A DNA stretch of 64,000 bases, from assembly GCA_029251525.1 (NCBI GenBank), contig JAQXDE010000014.1, positions 1-64,000 on the forward strand. The letters run 5' to 3'. Below, one piece after another: positions 37,017 to 46,355 of this stretch (its first letter is position 1; each line of letters begins with the position of its first letter). The notes beneath the pieces were generated by a model. It did not search any database. It saw only the letters and a program-made list of their open reading frames with translations, and was not told the origin of the DNA. Position numbers and translations under genes: made by a program. This DNA is from Saprospiraceae bacterium. GTDB taxonomy: Bacteria; Bacteroidota; Bacteroidia; Chitinophagales; Saprospiraceae.

Positions 37017-37078
37017 GGGGGAAATTTATGTTGGATTAAAAAAGGGGAAAACTATATGGGGAAAAATGTAAGGGGAAT
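37017..37078. repeat. Four GGGGAA boxes upstream of the double-glycine peptide
   Basis: GGGGAAA-type boxes begin at 37017, 37044, 37058 and 37072. The last three are exactly 14 bases apart. They lie about 75-135 bases upstream of the peptide start in an otherwise AT-rich stretch, where a promoter or regulator-binding region is expected. Confidence 0.45.
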
Positions 37079-37154
37079 ACTATTACTGTGGCTAAAAATA
37101 TGCCAATTAATATTTTGAAAGAAAAAACTTAATATTTTGTTGGAAGCTTTTTTA

Positions 37155-37871
37155 CTAAAAAATATCAAAAATATTGTCCACACCAATTGGCCGAGCAACA
37201 TTAAATCCTTCAGCAAATTCCACACCAATTATTCTACCATATACACTACTTTTTGCTTTAACTGAATCTAAAAAGCTTTTACCAGAAATGGGTGAGTCTA
37301 GTTCACTTGATTTTGGGTTAAAAAATTGAGACTTAAAGCAAAGTACTAAATCCAATTTTTTATCAATATATGGTGAAATATCAACTACAAAATCAGGGTG
37401 TAATGTATGATCCTGGATATAATGATAAACTGTTTTGGGTCTCCAACGTTCTTGCAATTTCTTTTTATTGTAAGTTTTGACCTTGGCAAGTCCTGCGATA
37501 AAACAGGCATCAGAGGTTAATTTTGCAGCTCGTGCATGGTCGGGGTGTCGGTCCGACAAAGCATTTGCAAGAACTATTTCTGGTTGATATTTCCGAATAA
37601 CTTGAGCTATTTTTTTTAGGTTTTCTTGTGTATGTTGGAAAAAACCATCTTTCATTCTTACATTATCTCGAACTAATGCACCCATCAATTTCCTAGCAGA
37701 CTCAGCTTCCTTAACTCTCAATGGGCCTGAACCACGAGTTCCTAATTCTCCTCTCGTCAAGTCTAAGATGCCAACTTTTTTACCCATTTTAATATGCTTG
37801 AGTAAAGTTCCTGCACAACCTAGTTCCACATCATCAGGATGAACACCAATTGCTAGAATATCTAATTTCAT
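37155..37871 (-). CDS. bshB1: Bacillithiol biosynthesis deacetylase BshB1
   Basis: This 238-residue PIG-L/LmbE-family zinc deacetylase removes acetyl from GlcNAc-malate, the second step of bacillithiol synthesis. The zinc motifs are AIGVHPDDVELG (His11, Asp14) and the second HPDH (residues 109-112). LTRGELGTRGS and the ALSDRHPDHARAAKL segment are characteristic of BshB1. The length is usual. The other bsh genes are not in the window. It shares the leftward strand with the glutathione peroxidase upstream, but a terminator separates them. Confidence 0.92.
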   Translation of the reverse strand: MKLDILAIGVHPDDVELGCAGTLLKHIKMGKKVGILDLTRGELGTRGSGPLRVKEAESARKLMGALVRDNVRMKDGFFQHTQENLKKIAQVIRKYQPEIVLANALSDRHPDHARAAKLTSDACFIAGLAKVKTYNKKKLQERWRPKTVYHYIQDHTLHPDFVVDISPYIDKKLDLVLCFKSQFFNPKSSELDSPISGKSFLDSVKAKSSVYGRIIGVEFAEGFNVARPIGVDNIFDIF

Positions 37872-37917
37872 ATTAGGCTTTTATAATATCTACGGAAAAA
37901 AATAATTGGTCAAATAT

Positions 37918-37958
37918 AAAAAAAGAGTTGCTAAATAAATGTTATTTAGCAACTCTTC
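37918..37958 (-). terminator. Terminator of the glutathione peroxidase gene
   Basis: AAGAGTTGCTAAATAA (37923-37938) pairs perfectly with TTATTTAGCAACTCTT (37942-37957), a 16-bp stem with a three-base loop, followed leftward by a T-run. It begins 22 bases past the stop codon. Confidence 0.85.
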
Positions 37959-37978
37959 CTGTAAAAAGGGATTAACTA

Positions 37979-38485
37979 TTAATCTTCTAATATTTTTTTT
38001 ATTGACCTTTTTATTTTTGAGGAAGTAGGGTTAGTAATCGAATAATAATAATCCACTACTCTACCCTCTTTATCAACCAAGTATTTATGAAAGTTCCATT
38101 TAGGCTTTGAAGATACTTTTCCATTTAATTTTTTATCGGAAAGAAATTTATACAATGGACTGGCATTTTCTCCTTTAACGACCATCTTCTCAAAAATAGG
38201 GTATTGAGCATTATATTTTGTCATACAAAATTGCTGAATCGCCTCGCCTTCTAATGGTTCTTGTCCAGCAAAATCATTGGATGGAAAGGCTAAAACTTCA
38301 AATCCTTCTTCTTTAAATTCTTCATACAATTTCTCCATATCATCTAATTGAGGAGTGAAACCACATTGTGAGGCTGTATTTACAATTAACAAGGCCTTAC
38401 CTCTATACTCCGATAAAGATACCTCCTTTCCGGAAGCATCTTTAACCTTGAATTGATGAATACTATTATTTTCCATTTGATCCAT
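37979..38485 (-). CDS. Glutathione peroxidase family protein
   Basis: This 168-residue thiol peroxidase reduces hydroperoxides, in bacteria usually with thioredoxin or another small thiol. Peroxidatic Cys41 is in NTASQCGFT. Gln75 (NDFAGQEP), Trp130 and Asn131 (KWNFHKYLVD) complete the catalytic tetrad. Cys87 is at the position of a resolving cysteine, which points to the thioredoxin-dependent type. There is no signal peptide, so it is cytoplasmic. A second ATG at residue 4 is an equally possible start. Confidence 0.92.
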   Translation of the reverse strand: MDQMENNSIHQFKVKDASGKEVSLSEYRGKALLIVNTASQCGFTPQLDDMEKLYEEFKEEGFEVLAFPSNDFAGQEPLEGEAIQQFCMTKYNAQYPIFEKMVVKGENASPLYKFLSDKKLNGKVSSKPKWNFHKYLVDKEGRVVDYYYSITNPTSSKIKRSIKKILED

Positions 38486-38653
38486 TTTTTTTAAATTCTA
38501 ATAAACTAAAATAATAATAAGGTAACCTCTTTAATCTGCTTTTGTTTAGGCTTAAGGTCACTGTTTTTCAGAATATTAACTACGGCATATTTATTGATTC
38601 TTTAAGTAGTGGTTTTAACTTTTAAATCGAAATTATACTTTTAATAAAATCTT

Positions 38654-39088
38654 ATGAATTTATCTAAAAAATTCCTTTTTCCTATTTTTACTATTTTTAT
38701 TTTGACATTTAGTGATCATTCTTTCGCTCAAGTTAGTAAAATTTCCAAAAGTGAAATGATTCCAACAAAAGTAGAATTTACAATTAATGATATTGAAAAA
38801 ATAAAAACTCTTTTAGAGCACCATTTCAAAACCCGAATTAGTGATGCTGAAATGACGATCTACGGGAAAGCCTCCAAAGAAAATTTAGAATTATTTAAAT
38901 TATTGGATGAAACTCGAAAAGAGGATCCTTTTTTTAGCCAACCACATATTTCTTTTATTATCGACTCCATAGAGGAAAGGTTAGGAAAAAAAAGACCTCA
39001 CAGTAACACTAATATAAATGTTCCCAAAAAGAACCTAAGAAATCCTAAAGTTTCGAAGTTACCAAAAAATAAAAGTGATAATTCTTAA
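38654..39088 (+). CDS. Small secreted basic protein, unknown function
   Basis: This 144-residue protein has a signal peptide (FLFPIFTIFILTFSDHSFA). The mature part has a helical stretch (FTINDIEKIKTLLEHHF … KENLELFKLLDETRKEDPFF) and ends in a Lys- and Asn-rich disordered tail (GKKRPHSNTNINVPKKNLRN). I recognise no family. It is followed by a long perfect palindrome at 39172-39207. Confidence 0.6.
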   Translation: MNLSKKFLFPIFTIFILTFSDHSFAQVSKISKSEMIPTKVEFTINDIEKIKTLLEHHFKTRISDAEMTIYGKASKENLELFKLLDETRKEDPFFSQPHISFIIDSIEERLGKKRPHSNTNINVPKKNLRNPKVSKLPKNKSDNS

Positions 39089-39171
39089 TTGTTAAATCTA
39101 AAAAAATCGATTTATCATAGACCAAATAACATCTTTTTTTTCCGTTAGATACTTTTAAATACGATTCAAAA

Positions 39172-39207
39172 TCAATTCCTCTAATTTTAAAAAATTAGAG
39201 GAATTGA
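39172..39207. repeat. Near-perfect 36-bp palindrome
   Basis: TCAATTCCTCTAATTTT (39172-39188) and AAAATTAGAGGAATTGA (39191-39207) are exact inverted copies separated by AA; one more A/T pair extends it on each side. No T-run follows on either side, so it is a weak candidate for a terminator. It lies between the small secreted protein (39088) and the FG-GAP lipoprotein (39310). Confidence 0.6.
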
Positions 39208-39309
39208 TACCTTTAGATATCCAAAACACACTCTACCTTAAATTTATCATTATCAGCATTTTATAAAAACTACACATTTTTACTCAATGCAAAATCGAAT
39301 TTTATCTCT

Positions 39310-42300
39310 ATGAAAAACTTTACCGTTCTAAAGATCTTTCAATTTTGTTTTATCCTCTCTTTCTGCTTAATGGTGTCTTGTGGAGATGAAACGAAGCCAA
39401 TAACCACAATTATTCCAATCGTCAATGATACACCAATTCAACAATTGAAGAAGCGATTTGAATTAGTAAATCCACAATCGAGTGGTGTTACTTTTTCAAA
39501 TACTATTAATGAGAATTATAATCACAACATCCTCACTTTTGAATATTTGTATAATGGTGGTGGTGTAGCAGTCGGTGATATCAATAATGATGGATTACCA
39601 GATATTTATTTTTCGGGAACTTTTGTTTCTAACAAACTATATGTGAATAAAGGAGAAATGAAATTTGAGGATATCACTTCAAAAGCAGGTGTCAGCGCAA
39701 ATGAAGGTTTCAAAACTGGAGTTACAATGGCTGATGTCAATAATGATGGTTGGTTGGATATTTACGTTTGTCGAACGAGTAAATCTGATGATGGGAAGAA
39801 AGACAATTTACTATTTATCAATAATAAAAATCTGACTTTTACTGAAAGTGCAAAACAATATGGGTTAAACGATAATAGTAATTCAAATCATGCTAATTTT
39901 TTTGATTATGATAATGATGGTGACTTAGATTTATATTTATTAAATCATCGATTGGGCTTTAAAGATGCAGTCAAAATGGATTTGCAATCTAACCCTGACG
40001 GTTCTATTACTCGAAGAAAAGCCCCAAAAACTATTTTTGAATCAGACCGACTTTATAAAAACAATAATGGAAAATTCACTAATGTAACTAAAGCTGCAGG
40101 TGTTGAAAATTCATCTTTTGGATTAAGTGCAACGGTGGCAGATTTGAATCAAGATGGCTACATGGATATTTATGTCGCTAATGATTATATCGAACCTGAT
40201 TATGTTTATATCAACAATAAGAATGGAACTTTTACAGATAAATATAATTCTTACATTCGGCATTCTAGTCAAAATTCCATGGGATGTGATATTGCTGATT
40301 TTAATAATGATGGGCTACTCGACATTATGGTAATGGATATGATAACGGAAGATCCTATTCGGTACAAACAACTAATGAACGTTATGCGAAAAGATCGATA
40401 CAATGCTCTATTACAATATGGATATGGTCATCAAGCTGGTCGAAATGTTCTTCAACTTAACAATGGAAATAATACATTTAGTGAAATTGGACAACTTTCA
40501 GGTGTCTCAAATACCGATTGGAGCTGGGGTGCGTTATTTGCTGATTTTGACAATGATGGATGGAAAGATATTTATATTGGCAATGGATACAAAAGAGACG
40601 TAACAGACCTTGATTATATGAGTTACACTAGAGATTCTATTCAAAAATCTGGAGGAGTTACAAAACGTAAATTTCCTGATATCAACTCTTATCTCAACAT
40701 GATTCCTAGTAAAAAGCAAGTCAACTATGCCTACAAGAATAATCAAGATTTAACCTTTACGAATGCAACAAAAGACTGGGGAATTACCCAAGCCTCCTTT
40801 TCTAATGGGACCGCTTATGCTGACCTCGATGCAGATGGAGATTTGGATTTGGTGGTCAATAATATTGACGAGTCAGCTTTTATCTACAAAAACCTAACAA
40901 CAAACTCTAACTTTCTTCAAATTAATCTACTAGGAAGCAAAAAAAATACCCAAGGGATTGGTACAAAGGTGAAAATCTATACTGGAGATGAAATTCAGTT
41001 TTTGGAAAAAACTTCTAATCGTGGATTCTTTTCTGGGTCTGAATCCTTACTTCATTTTGGATTAGGAAATCAATCAACTATAGACAAAATTGAAATTACT
41101 TGGATGGATGGAAGAACTCATGTTATGGAAAACGTTTCATCTAATCAACGACTCATCATAAAACATTCAGAAGCAAATAGGAAACCTATCTTAAAAAATA
41201 AACCTAATCCAATTTTTTCAGAAAAAAGCAATACTCATAACATTAATTTTACGCATAAAGAAAATGTATTTGATGACTTTAATCGAGAACGATTGATCCC
41301 TCACAAACTGTCAAACCTTGGACCTCACATTTCTAAAGGTGATGTAAACGGAGATGGTTTGGAGGACTTTTTTATTGGTGGAGCTGCAAATAGTCCAGCT
41401 GCACTTTTCATACAAAACAAAAATGGAAATTTTCAAAATCATTCGAAAGTAACTTGGGACACTGATAAAATTAATGAAGACATAGAAAGTATTTTCTTCG
41501 ATGCAGATGGTGACAATGACCTGGATTTGTATGTTGTGAGTGGAGGGAATGCAAGTGGAATTAATTCAACTAACTACCAAGATCGTTTGTACTTAAATGA
41601 TGGCACCGGAATATTTTCAAAAGGTGTTCTTCCTAAATCTAATTCAAGTGCAGCATGTGTTGCCACTTTCGATTATGATGCAGATGGTGACCTTGATATT
41701 TTTGTCGGTGGTCGAACAGTTCCAGGAAATTATCCAAATGCTCCTCAAAGTTTAATTTTAAAAAATGAAAAAGGAATTTTTTCTAATGTAACTAAGTCTG
41801 TGGCGCCTGATTTTGAGAAAATTGGAATGGTAACTGATATAAAAATGGCAGACTTAAACCAAGATGGGAAAAAAGAAATGATTGTTTTGGGTGAATGGAT
41901 GCCCATCACCATATTTAGTTTTAATGGAAAAAAATTCAACAATGTTACATCAAGATATGGATTACAAAATACTACTGGCTGGTGGAATTGTTTTGCATTA
42001 GAGGACTTTGACAATGATGGTGATATTGATATCATTGCAGGAAATTTAGGTCACAATTCCCGTATCAAAGCTTCCCAAGAAAAACCAATTATGATCTACG
42101 CAAATGATTTTGACAATAATGGAAGTTTAGATGCAGTTATGACTTTTAGCTACAATGGGAAACAATACCCTTTTGCAGGTAGAGATCATTTGATTCTACA
42201 ATTACCCGGAATCAAACGAAATTTTAATCGATATAATCAATATGCAAAATCTGACATCACCGCTATTTTCCCAAAAGAAAAACTAAAGAGTGCGCTATTG

Positions 42301-42699
42301 TTGGAAGCTCAATTGATGTCAACAGTCTTATTAAATAACAATAATGGAAGTTTTTCTATAACAAAGCTTTTACAAGAAGCACAAGTTGCTCCAGCTCAAG
42401 AAATTTTAACCTCAGATTTTAATAGTGACGGAAATATGGATGTTTTAATAGTTGGAAATAATGATGGGGCAGAAACTGAATCAGGTGTTTATGATGCAAG
42501 TAACGGAACTATTTTATTGGGAGATGGAAAAGGTAGTTTTAACTTTTCACCAAATCAAATACATGGGTTATGGGCAAGTAAGCAGGCAAGAGATGCTGTT
42601 GAAATTAAATTGGCAAATGGAAAAACAATGATTCTAATCGCTAATAACGACGAAAAGTTACAAGCATTCATTCAGGAAAGTCAAAAAATTCCACTCTAA
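39310..42699 (+). CDS. FG-GAP/VCBS-repeat lipoprotein with ASPIC/UnbV domain
   Basis: This 1129-residue protein has a lipoprotein signal (FCLMVSC, lipidated Cys24). Residues about 75-520 are FG-GAP/VCBS repeats with calcium-binding loops of the type DxNxDGxxDI (for example GDINNDGLPDIYFSG, ADLDADGDLDLVVNN). An ASPIC/UnbV domain lies at about 535-625 (NFLQINLLGSKKNTQGIGTK … GRTHVMENVSSNQRLIIK). A second set of FG-GAP repeats follows (about 675-1110). The architecture resembles the CRTAC1-like proteins often found in Bacteroidota, sometimes near SusC/SusD genes; none is next to it here. It is probably exposed on the cell surface and binds a ligand through a beta-propeller. The ligand is unknown. 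Confidence 0.88.
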   Translation: MKNFTVLKIFQFCFILSFCLMVSCGDETKPITTIIPIVNDTPIQQLKKRFELVNPQSSGVTFSNTINENYNHNILTFEYLYNGGGVAVGDINNDGLPDIYFSGTFVSNKLYVNKGEMKFEDITSKAGVSANEGFKTGVTMADVNNDGWLDIYVCRTSKSDDGKKDNLLFINNKNLTFTESAKQYGLNDNSNSNHANFFDYDNDGDLDLYLLNHRLGFKDAVKMDLQSNPDGSITRRKAPKTIFESDRLYKNNNGKFTNVTKAAGVENSSFGLSATVADLNQDGYMDIYVANDYIEPDYVYINNKNGTFTDKYNSYIRHSSQNSMGCDIADFNNDGLLDIMVMDMITEDPIRYKQLMNVMRKDRYNALLQYGYGHQAGRNVLQLNNGNNTFSEIGQLSGVSNTDWSWGALFADFDNDGWKDIYIGNGYKRDVTDLDYMSYTRDSIQKSGGVTKRKFPDINSYLNMIPSKKQVNYAYKNNQDLTFTNATKDWGITQASFSNGTAYADLDADGDLDLVVNNIDESAFIYKNLTTNSNFLQINLLGSKKNTQGIGTKVKIYTGDEIQFLEKTSNRGFFSGSESLLHFGLGNQSTIDKIEITWMDGRTHVMENVSSNQRLIIKHSEANRKPILKNKPNPIFSEKSNTHNINFTHKENVFDDFNRERLIPHKLSNLGPHISKGDVNGDGLEDFFIGGAANSPAALFIQNKNGNFQNHSKVTWDTDKINEDIESIFFDADGDNDLDLYVVSGGNASGINSTNYQDRLYLNDGTGIFSKGVLPKSNSSAACVATFDYDADGDLDIFVGGRTVPGNYPNAPQSLILKNEKGIFSNVTKSVAPDFEKIGMVTDIKMADLNQDGKKEMIVLGEWMPITIFSFNGKKFNNVTSRYGLQNTTGWWNCFALEDFDNDGDIDIIAGNLGHNSRIKASQEKPIMIYANDFDNNGSLDAVMTFSYNGKQYPFAGRDHLILQLPGIKRNFNRYNQYAKSDITAIFPKEKLKSALLLEAQLMSTVLLNNNNGSFSITKLLQEAQVAPAQEILTSDFNSDGNMDVLIVGNNDGAETESGVYDASNGTILLGDGKGSFNFSPNQIHGLWASKQARDAVEIKLANGKTMILIANNDEKLQAFIQESQKIPL

Positions 42700-42720
42700 C
42701 AAGATTAAACTTTAGTACAA

Positions 42721-42763
42721 AAAAAAAGGCTGTTAGTACATTATATACTAACAGCCTTTTTTT
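42721..42763 (+). terminator. Terminator after the FG-GAP lipoprotein
   Basis: GGCTGTTAGTA (42728-42738) pairs with TACTAACAGCC (42746-42756), with A-run before and T7 after. It lies 22 bases past the stop codon and can work in both directions. Confidence 0.85.
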
Positions 42764-42876
42764 ATGGAGAAACTTTATAGAAAGACTATTAGATTAACCC
42801 AAACCCAGAAAAATGCTTTTTAAACCTATCGATAAATAGATAGACTTCTTTCTTACAACGATTTTAAATTTTTTAT

Positions 42877-42921
42877 AAAATGTAATTGGTTAACCCCAAG
42901 GTTAATATAATTACATTTTTT
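42877..42921 (-). terminator. Probable terminator of the KAS III gene
   Basis: AAAATGTAATT (42877-42887) pairs with AATTACATTTT (42909-42919), and TTAAC (42890-42894) with GTTAA (42901-42905) inside it. It lies 23 bases past the leftward stop. The leftward T-run is short. Confidence 0.55.
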
Positions 42922-42943
42922 ATAGCTTACCTCATCAAGTAGA

Positions 42944-44014
42944 CTACCAGCGAATTAATGCAGAGCCCCACGTAAATCCACTACCAAATGCTGCAAGGCA
43001 TACCAAATCACCATCTTTCACTGCACCTGCTTCCCATGCCTCACATAACGCAATAGGTACAGAAGCTGCAGTAGTATTCCCATATTTTTGAATATTATTC
43101 CAAACTTGATCATCATTTAATTTTAGTATTTTCTGAACAAATTGACTAATCCTCAAGTTCGCCTGATGTGGAACAAACATATCAATATCTGACACCTCTA
43201 ATCCTGCAGTAGTCAATGCTTCTTGAATCACTTCAGGAAATTTTCTTACCGCTAACTTAAATACAAATTGTCCTTCCATATTTGGATATAGATGACCTTC
43301 TTTGTGCATCTTTTCTGTTACGAAAATTCCACCATATTCTAAATCCTTATCATAACCAAAATCATGTTCAATTCCCATTTTATCTAAATGATATCCACCA
43401 TGAGAACCTGGATTGATAAAGGCTAATTTTTCAGCATAAGATCCATCCGAATGCAATTTTGTAGTTAAAATTCCTTGACCTTCTTTTTCCGTTGGTTGCA
43501 CCACAACTGCCCCCGCGCCATCTCCAAAAATAACTGTAACGTTTCTTCCTTTCGTGCTATAATCCAATCCCATTGAGTGCATTTCTGAACCTACCAAAAG
43601 GACATTCTTATACATTCCTGTTTTGACAAATTGGTCAGCGATACTCAATCCATAAATAAATCCACTGCATTGATTTCGAATATCTAGTGCTCCTACTTCT
43701 GTTCCAGTAATTCCCAATTCTCGTTGCAATAGAACACCGCAACCAGGGAAATAATAATCAGGACTTAATGTTGCAAAAATTATAAAATCTACTTCCTCAG
43801 GTTGGATTCCTGCTCGTTCTATAGCAATGCGAGCAGCCTTTGTCCCCATGGTTGCCGTAGTTTCTTCATGCTTTTTCCCATATCGTCTTTCTTGAATCCC
43901 CGTTCTTTCTTGAATCCATTCATCACTAGTTTCCATAACTTTGGAAAGATCATCATTAGTAGTTATTTTTTCAGGAACATAGCTTCCAATTCCTGCTATT
44001 TTTGAATTCAACAT
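42944..44014 (-). CDS. 3-oxoacyl-ACP synthase III (KAS III) family enzyme
   Basis: This 356-residue thiolase-fold enzyme condenses an acyl-CoA with malonyl-ACP. Catalytic Cys116 is in DIRNQCSGFIYG, His283 in VPHQANLRI and Asn313 in YGNTTAASVP, so the Cys-His-Asn triad is complete. Segments such as DEWIQERTGIQERR and FGDGAGAVVV are diagnostic. It is about 40 residues longer than E. coli FabH because of an insertion at about 200-245 (GSHGGYHLDKMGIEHDF…), a form common in Bacteroidota. It may serve the main fatty-acid pathway or make a special lipid. No other fab genes are adjacent, so I leave the symbol empty. Confidence 0.9.
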   Translation of the reverse strand: MLNSKIAGIGSYVPEKITTNDDLSKVMETSDEWIQERTGIQERRYGKKHEETTATMGTKAARIAIERAGIQPEEVDFIIFATLSPDYYFPGCGVLLQRELGITGTEVGALDIRNQCSGFIYGLSIADQFVKTGMYKNVLLVGSEMHSMGLDYSTKGRNVTVIFGDGAGAVVVQPTEKEGQGILTTKLHSDGSYAEKLAFINPGSHGGYHLDKMGIEHDFGYDKDLEYGGIFVTEKMHKEGHLYPNMEGQFVFKLAVRKFPEVIQEALTTAGLEVSDIDMFVPHQANLRISQFVQKILKLNDDQVWNNIQKYGNTTAASVPIALCEAWEAGAVKDGDLVCLAAFGSGFTWGSALIRW

Positions 44015-44282
44015 ATTATTTTTGTTTATTTATAATTCCTAGTAAAAACCAAATCTATTTATTTCATGTAAAAATAGCAAATATTCGCTTTTAGAAAAAT
44101 CAACACACAATTGATCTTTTTAAGAAATCCTATTTATCTAATTTTTTTTAAATAATCTTTGTCAATTATTTACTTAAATAAAACTATTTGCATCTTCTCT
44201 TTTTTAATATCTTTAAAAATATTTTTTTTAGTAAAAAGTCCCAAAACCATGCACAAGTACAGCATTATTTAATTTTAGAACA

Positions 44283-46199
44283 ATGATAAATATTAAATTA
44301 AAATTAGTAAAACTGATTAAAAACCCTCTCATATTAATTTTATTATGTCTAGTAAATACTATCAAATCTCAAACACCTACCGTTCAAGATTGTCTAGGTG
44401 CTATTCCTATTTGTGCCCAAATATATTCTGAAACTACCTCTCCCTCTGGCTCCGGAAATTACCCAAATGAAATAAATGGAACTTCCCAAGGTGGAATTTG
44501 TTGCATGGACAATGAGTTAAACTCTATCTGGTACACTTTTACAGTTAATCAATCAGGAAATTTTGGATTTACTTTGACTCCCAATAACCCAATTGATGAT
44601 TACGACTGGGCAATGTTTAATATTACCAATGGAAGCTGTGAAGATATTTTTAATGATATCTCAATGCAAGTAAGTTGCAATGCGGCTGGTGGAGGATCTT
44701 GTAACGGAAATACAGGAGCTAATGGCGGCTCCAATTATAATAATCAAGGTGCAGGATGTAACAGTAACCCTCCAAGTCAATTTGCTGGAAATAGCCCTGA
44801 CAATGCACTTGTTCCAGTTTCACTAGGGAATACCTATGCTTTAGTAATTTCAAATTGGTCAAATTCAACTAATGGGTATACAATTGATTTTGGAGTATCT
44901 AGTAATATTGGAATCATTGATATGATTAATCCTGAAATTTCTGATGTAATATTACCAGGAGATTGTGGAGATGACCAAATTGAAGTAACCTTTTCAGAAT
45001 ACATTCAATGCAATACAATTAATAGTAGTAATTTCGTTCTAACCGGACCAGGTGGACAGTATACTACAAGTGTATCCTCAAATTCTTGTAATCAAGGTGG
45101 CCAATATGATAATATTTTCACTTTAGATATAAATCCCACTATTTCAGAAATTGGAGATTATACAATTTCTTTAATTTCGGATGGATCATCAGAAGTGTTA
45201 GATTTATGTGAAAACCCCTCCACCCTTTCCTCTTATAACTTTACTATCTTAAATAGTCCTTTGACAAATATAGATATTGGAAACGATACCATTGTATGTG
45301 AGGGAGAGTCTGTAACATTTAATGTCTCACTTCCCAATGCCGAATCATACTCATGGTCTAATGGGACAATTGGACCAATAATTACAATCACCGACCCGGG
45401 AACTTACACCGTTTCAATCACCAATGTTTGTAATTCAATAACTGATAATATTTTGGTCAATTTCGTTCCATTGCAGGCCGTAGACGTAAACTTAGGACCA
45501 GATACACTATTATGCCCAGGAGAAATTTATACATTAGATGCAAATTGGATAGGGGGTATACAATATGAATGGCAAGATGGTTCAGCAAATCCAGTTTATC
45601 AAGTTACGGAAGCAGGCTTTTACGAAGTTCAAATCCTCGGTGCTTGTGGAGAAACAGGTATTGCCTTTGTCGAAATAGACTATGATGAGACTGAATTAAA
45701 TTTAAATTTAGGCTCTGATAGTTTGCTATGCGAAGAGGATGGGTTTTATGTTATAGATGTATTTGACCCGAATGCAAATGAATATTTCTGGAGTGATGGC
45801 TCAACTAATTCAAGCTTGCAAATAATTGAAAATGGCACTTATGGTGTAACGATTTCTAATAAATGTAATGTATTATTAGATGAAGTCAATCTTGAATTTA
45901 CTAATTGTACAATTTGTGAAGTTTATGTTCCAAATGCATTTTCGCCAAACTTTGATGGCTATAATGATTATTTTTCACCTTACTCAAATTGTTCATTACT
46001 TAACTACTCTATGAAAATATTTAATCGTTGGGGCGCTCTAATTTATCAATCAACCAATCCTAACGAGGGATGGAATGGCAGGTTAAAGAATAAAGATATA
46101 AATAAAGGAGTCTATGTTTATCTCCTTGAATTTGATGTAAATCAAAAAGGTGAAAATATTTCAAAAAAAATATCTGGTGACTTGACCATTCTTAAATAA
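44283..46199 (+). CDS. T9SS type B cargo with gliding-motility C-terminal domain
   Basis: This 638-residue protein has a basic head and signal segment (LILILLCLVNTIKSQ). The N-terminal domain (about 30-215) has paired cysteines and PTVQDCLGAIPICAQ … SIWYTFTV, a form common in large Bacteroidota surface proteins. A bacterial Ig-like stretch (about 225-330, VTFSEYIQCNTINSSNF) and three PKD-like or Ig-like repeats (about 335-550, SYSWSNGTIGPIITI; YEWQDGSANPVYQV; YFWSDGSTNSSLQI) follow. The type B (CHU_C) sorting domain runs from VPNAFSPNFDGYNDYFSP to the end. Function is probably in surface adhesion or gliding; the specific role is unknown. No PorP/SprF gene is adjacent. Confidence 0.88.
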   Translation: MINIKLKLVKLIKNPLILILLCLVNTIKSQTPTVQDCLGAIPICAQIYSETTSPSGSGNYPNEINGTSQGGICCMDNELNSIWYTFTVNQSGNFGFTLTPNNPIDDYDWAMFNITNGSCEDIFNDISMQVSCNAAGGGSCNGNTGANGGSNYNNQGAGCNSNPPSQFAGNSPDNALVPVSLGNTYALVISNWSNSTNGYTIDFGVSSNIGIIDMINPEISDVILPGDCGDDQIEVTFSEYIQCNTINSSNFVLTGPGGQYTTSVSSNSCNQGGQYDNIFTLDINPTISEIGDYTISLISDGSSEVLDLCENPSTLSSYNFTILNSPLTNIDIGNDTIVCEGESVTFNVSLPNAESYSWSNGTIGPIITITDPGTYTVSITNVCNSITDNILVNFVPLQAVDVNLGPDTLLCPGEIYTLDANWIGGIQYEWQDGSANPVYQVTEAGFYEVQILGACGETGIAFVEIDYDETELNLNLGSDSLLCEEDGFYVIDVFDPNANEYFWSDGSTNSSLQIIENGTYGVTISNKCNVLLDEVNLEFTNCTICEVYVPNAFSPNFDGYNDYFSPYSNCSLLNYSMKIFNRWGALIYQSTNPNEGWNGRLKNKDINKGVYVYLLEFDVNQKGENISKKISGDLTILK

Positions 46200-46355
46200 T
46201 GAAGCAAGCCTAGCCTAAATAGGTTTTTTAACTAAATTTACCTTAAGTTTTTATTTTCCCTGAACTTACTTTTCCTGAATATTCCATATATTTTAACACC
46301 TTGTACATTTAATCAAAGAATAAGAAACTTCCACATAAAGTAACGAAAACGCAAT

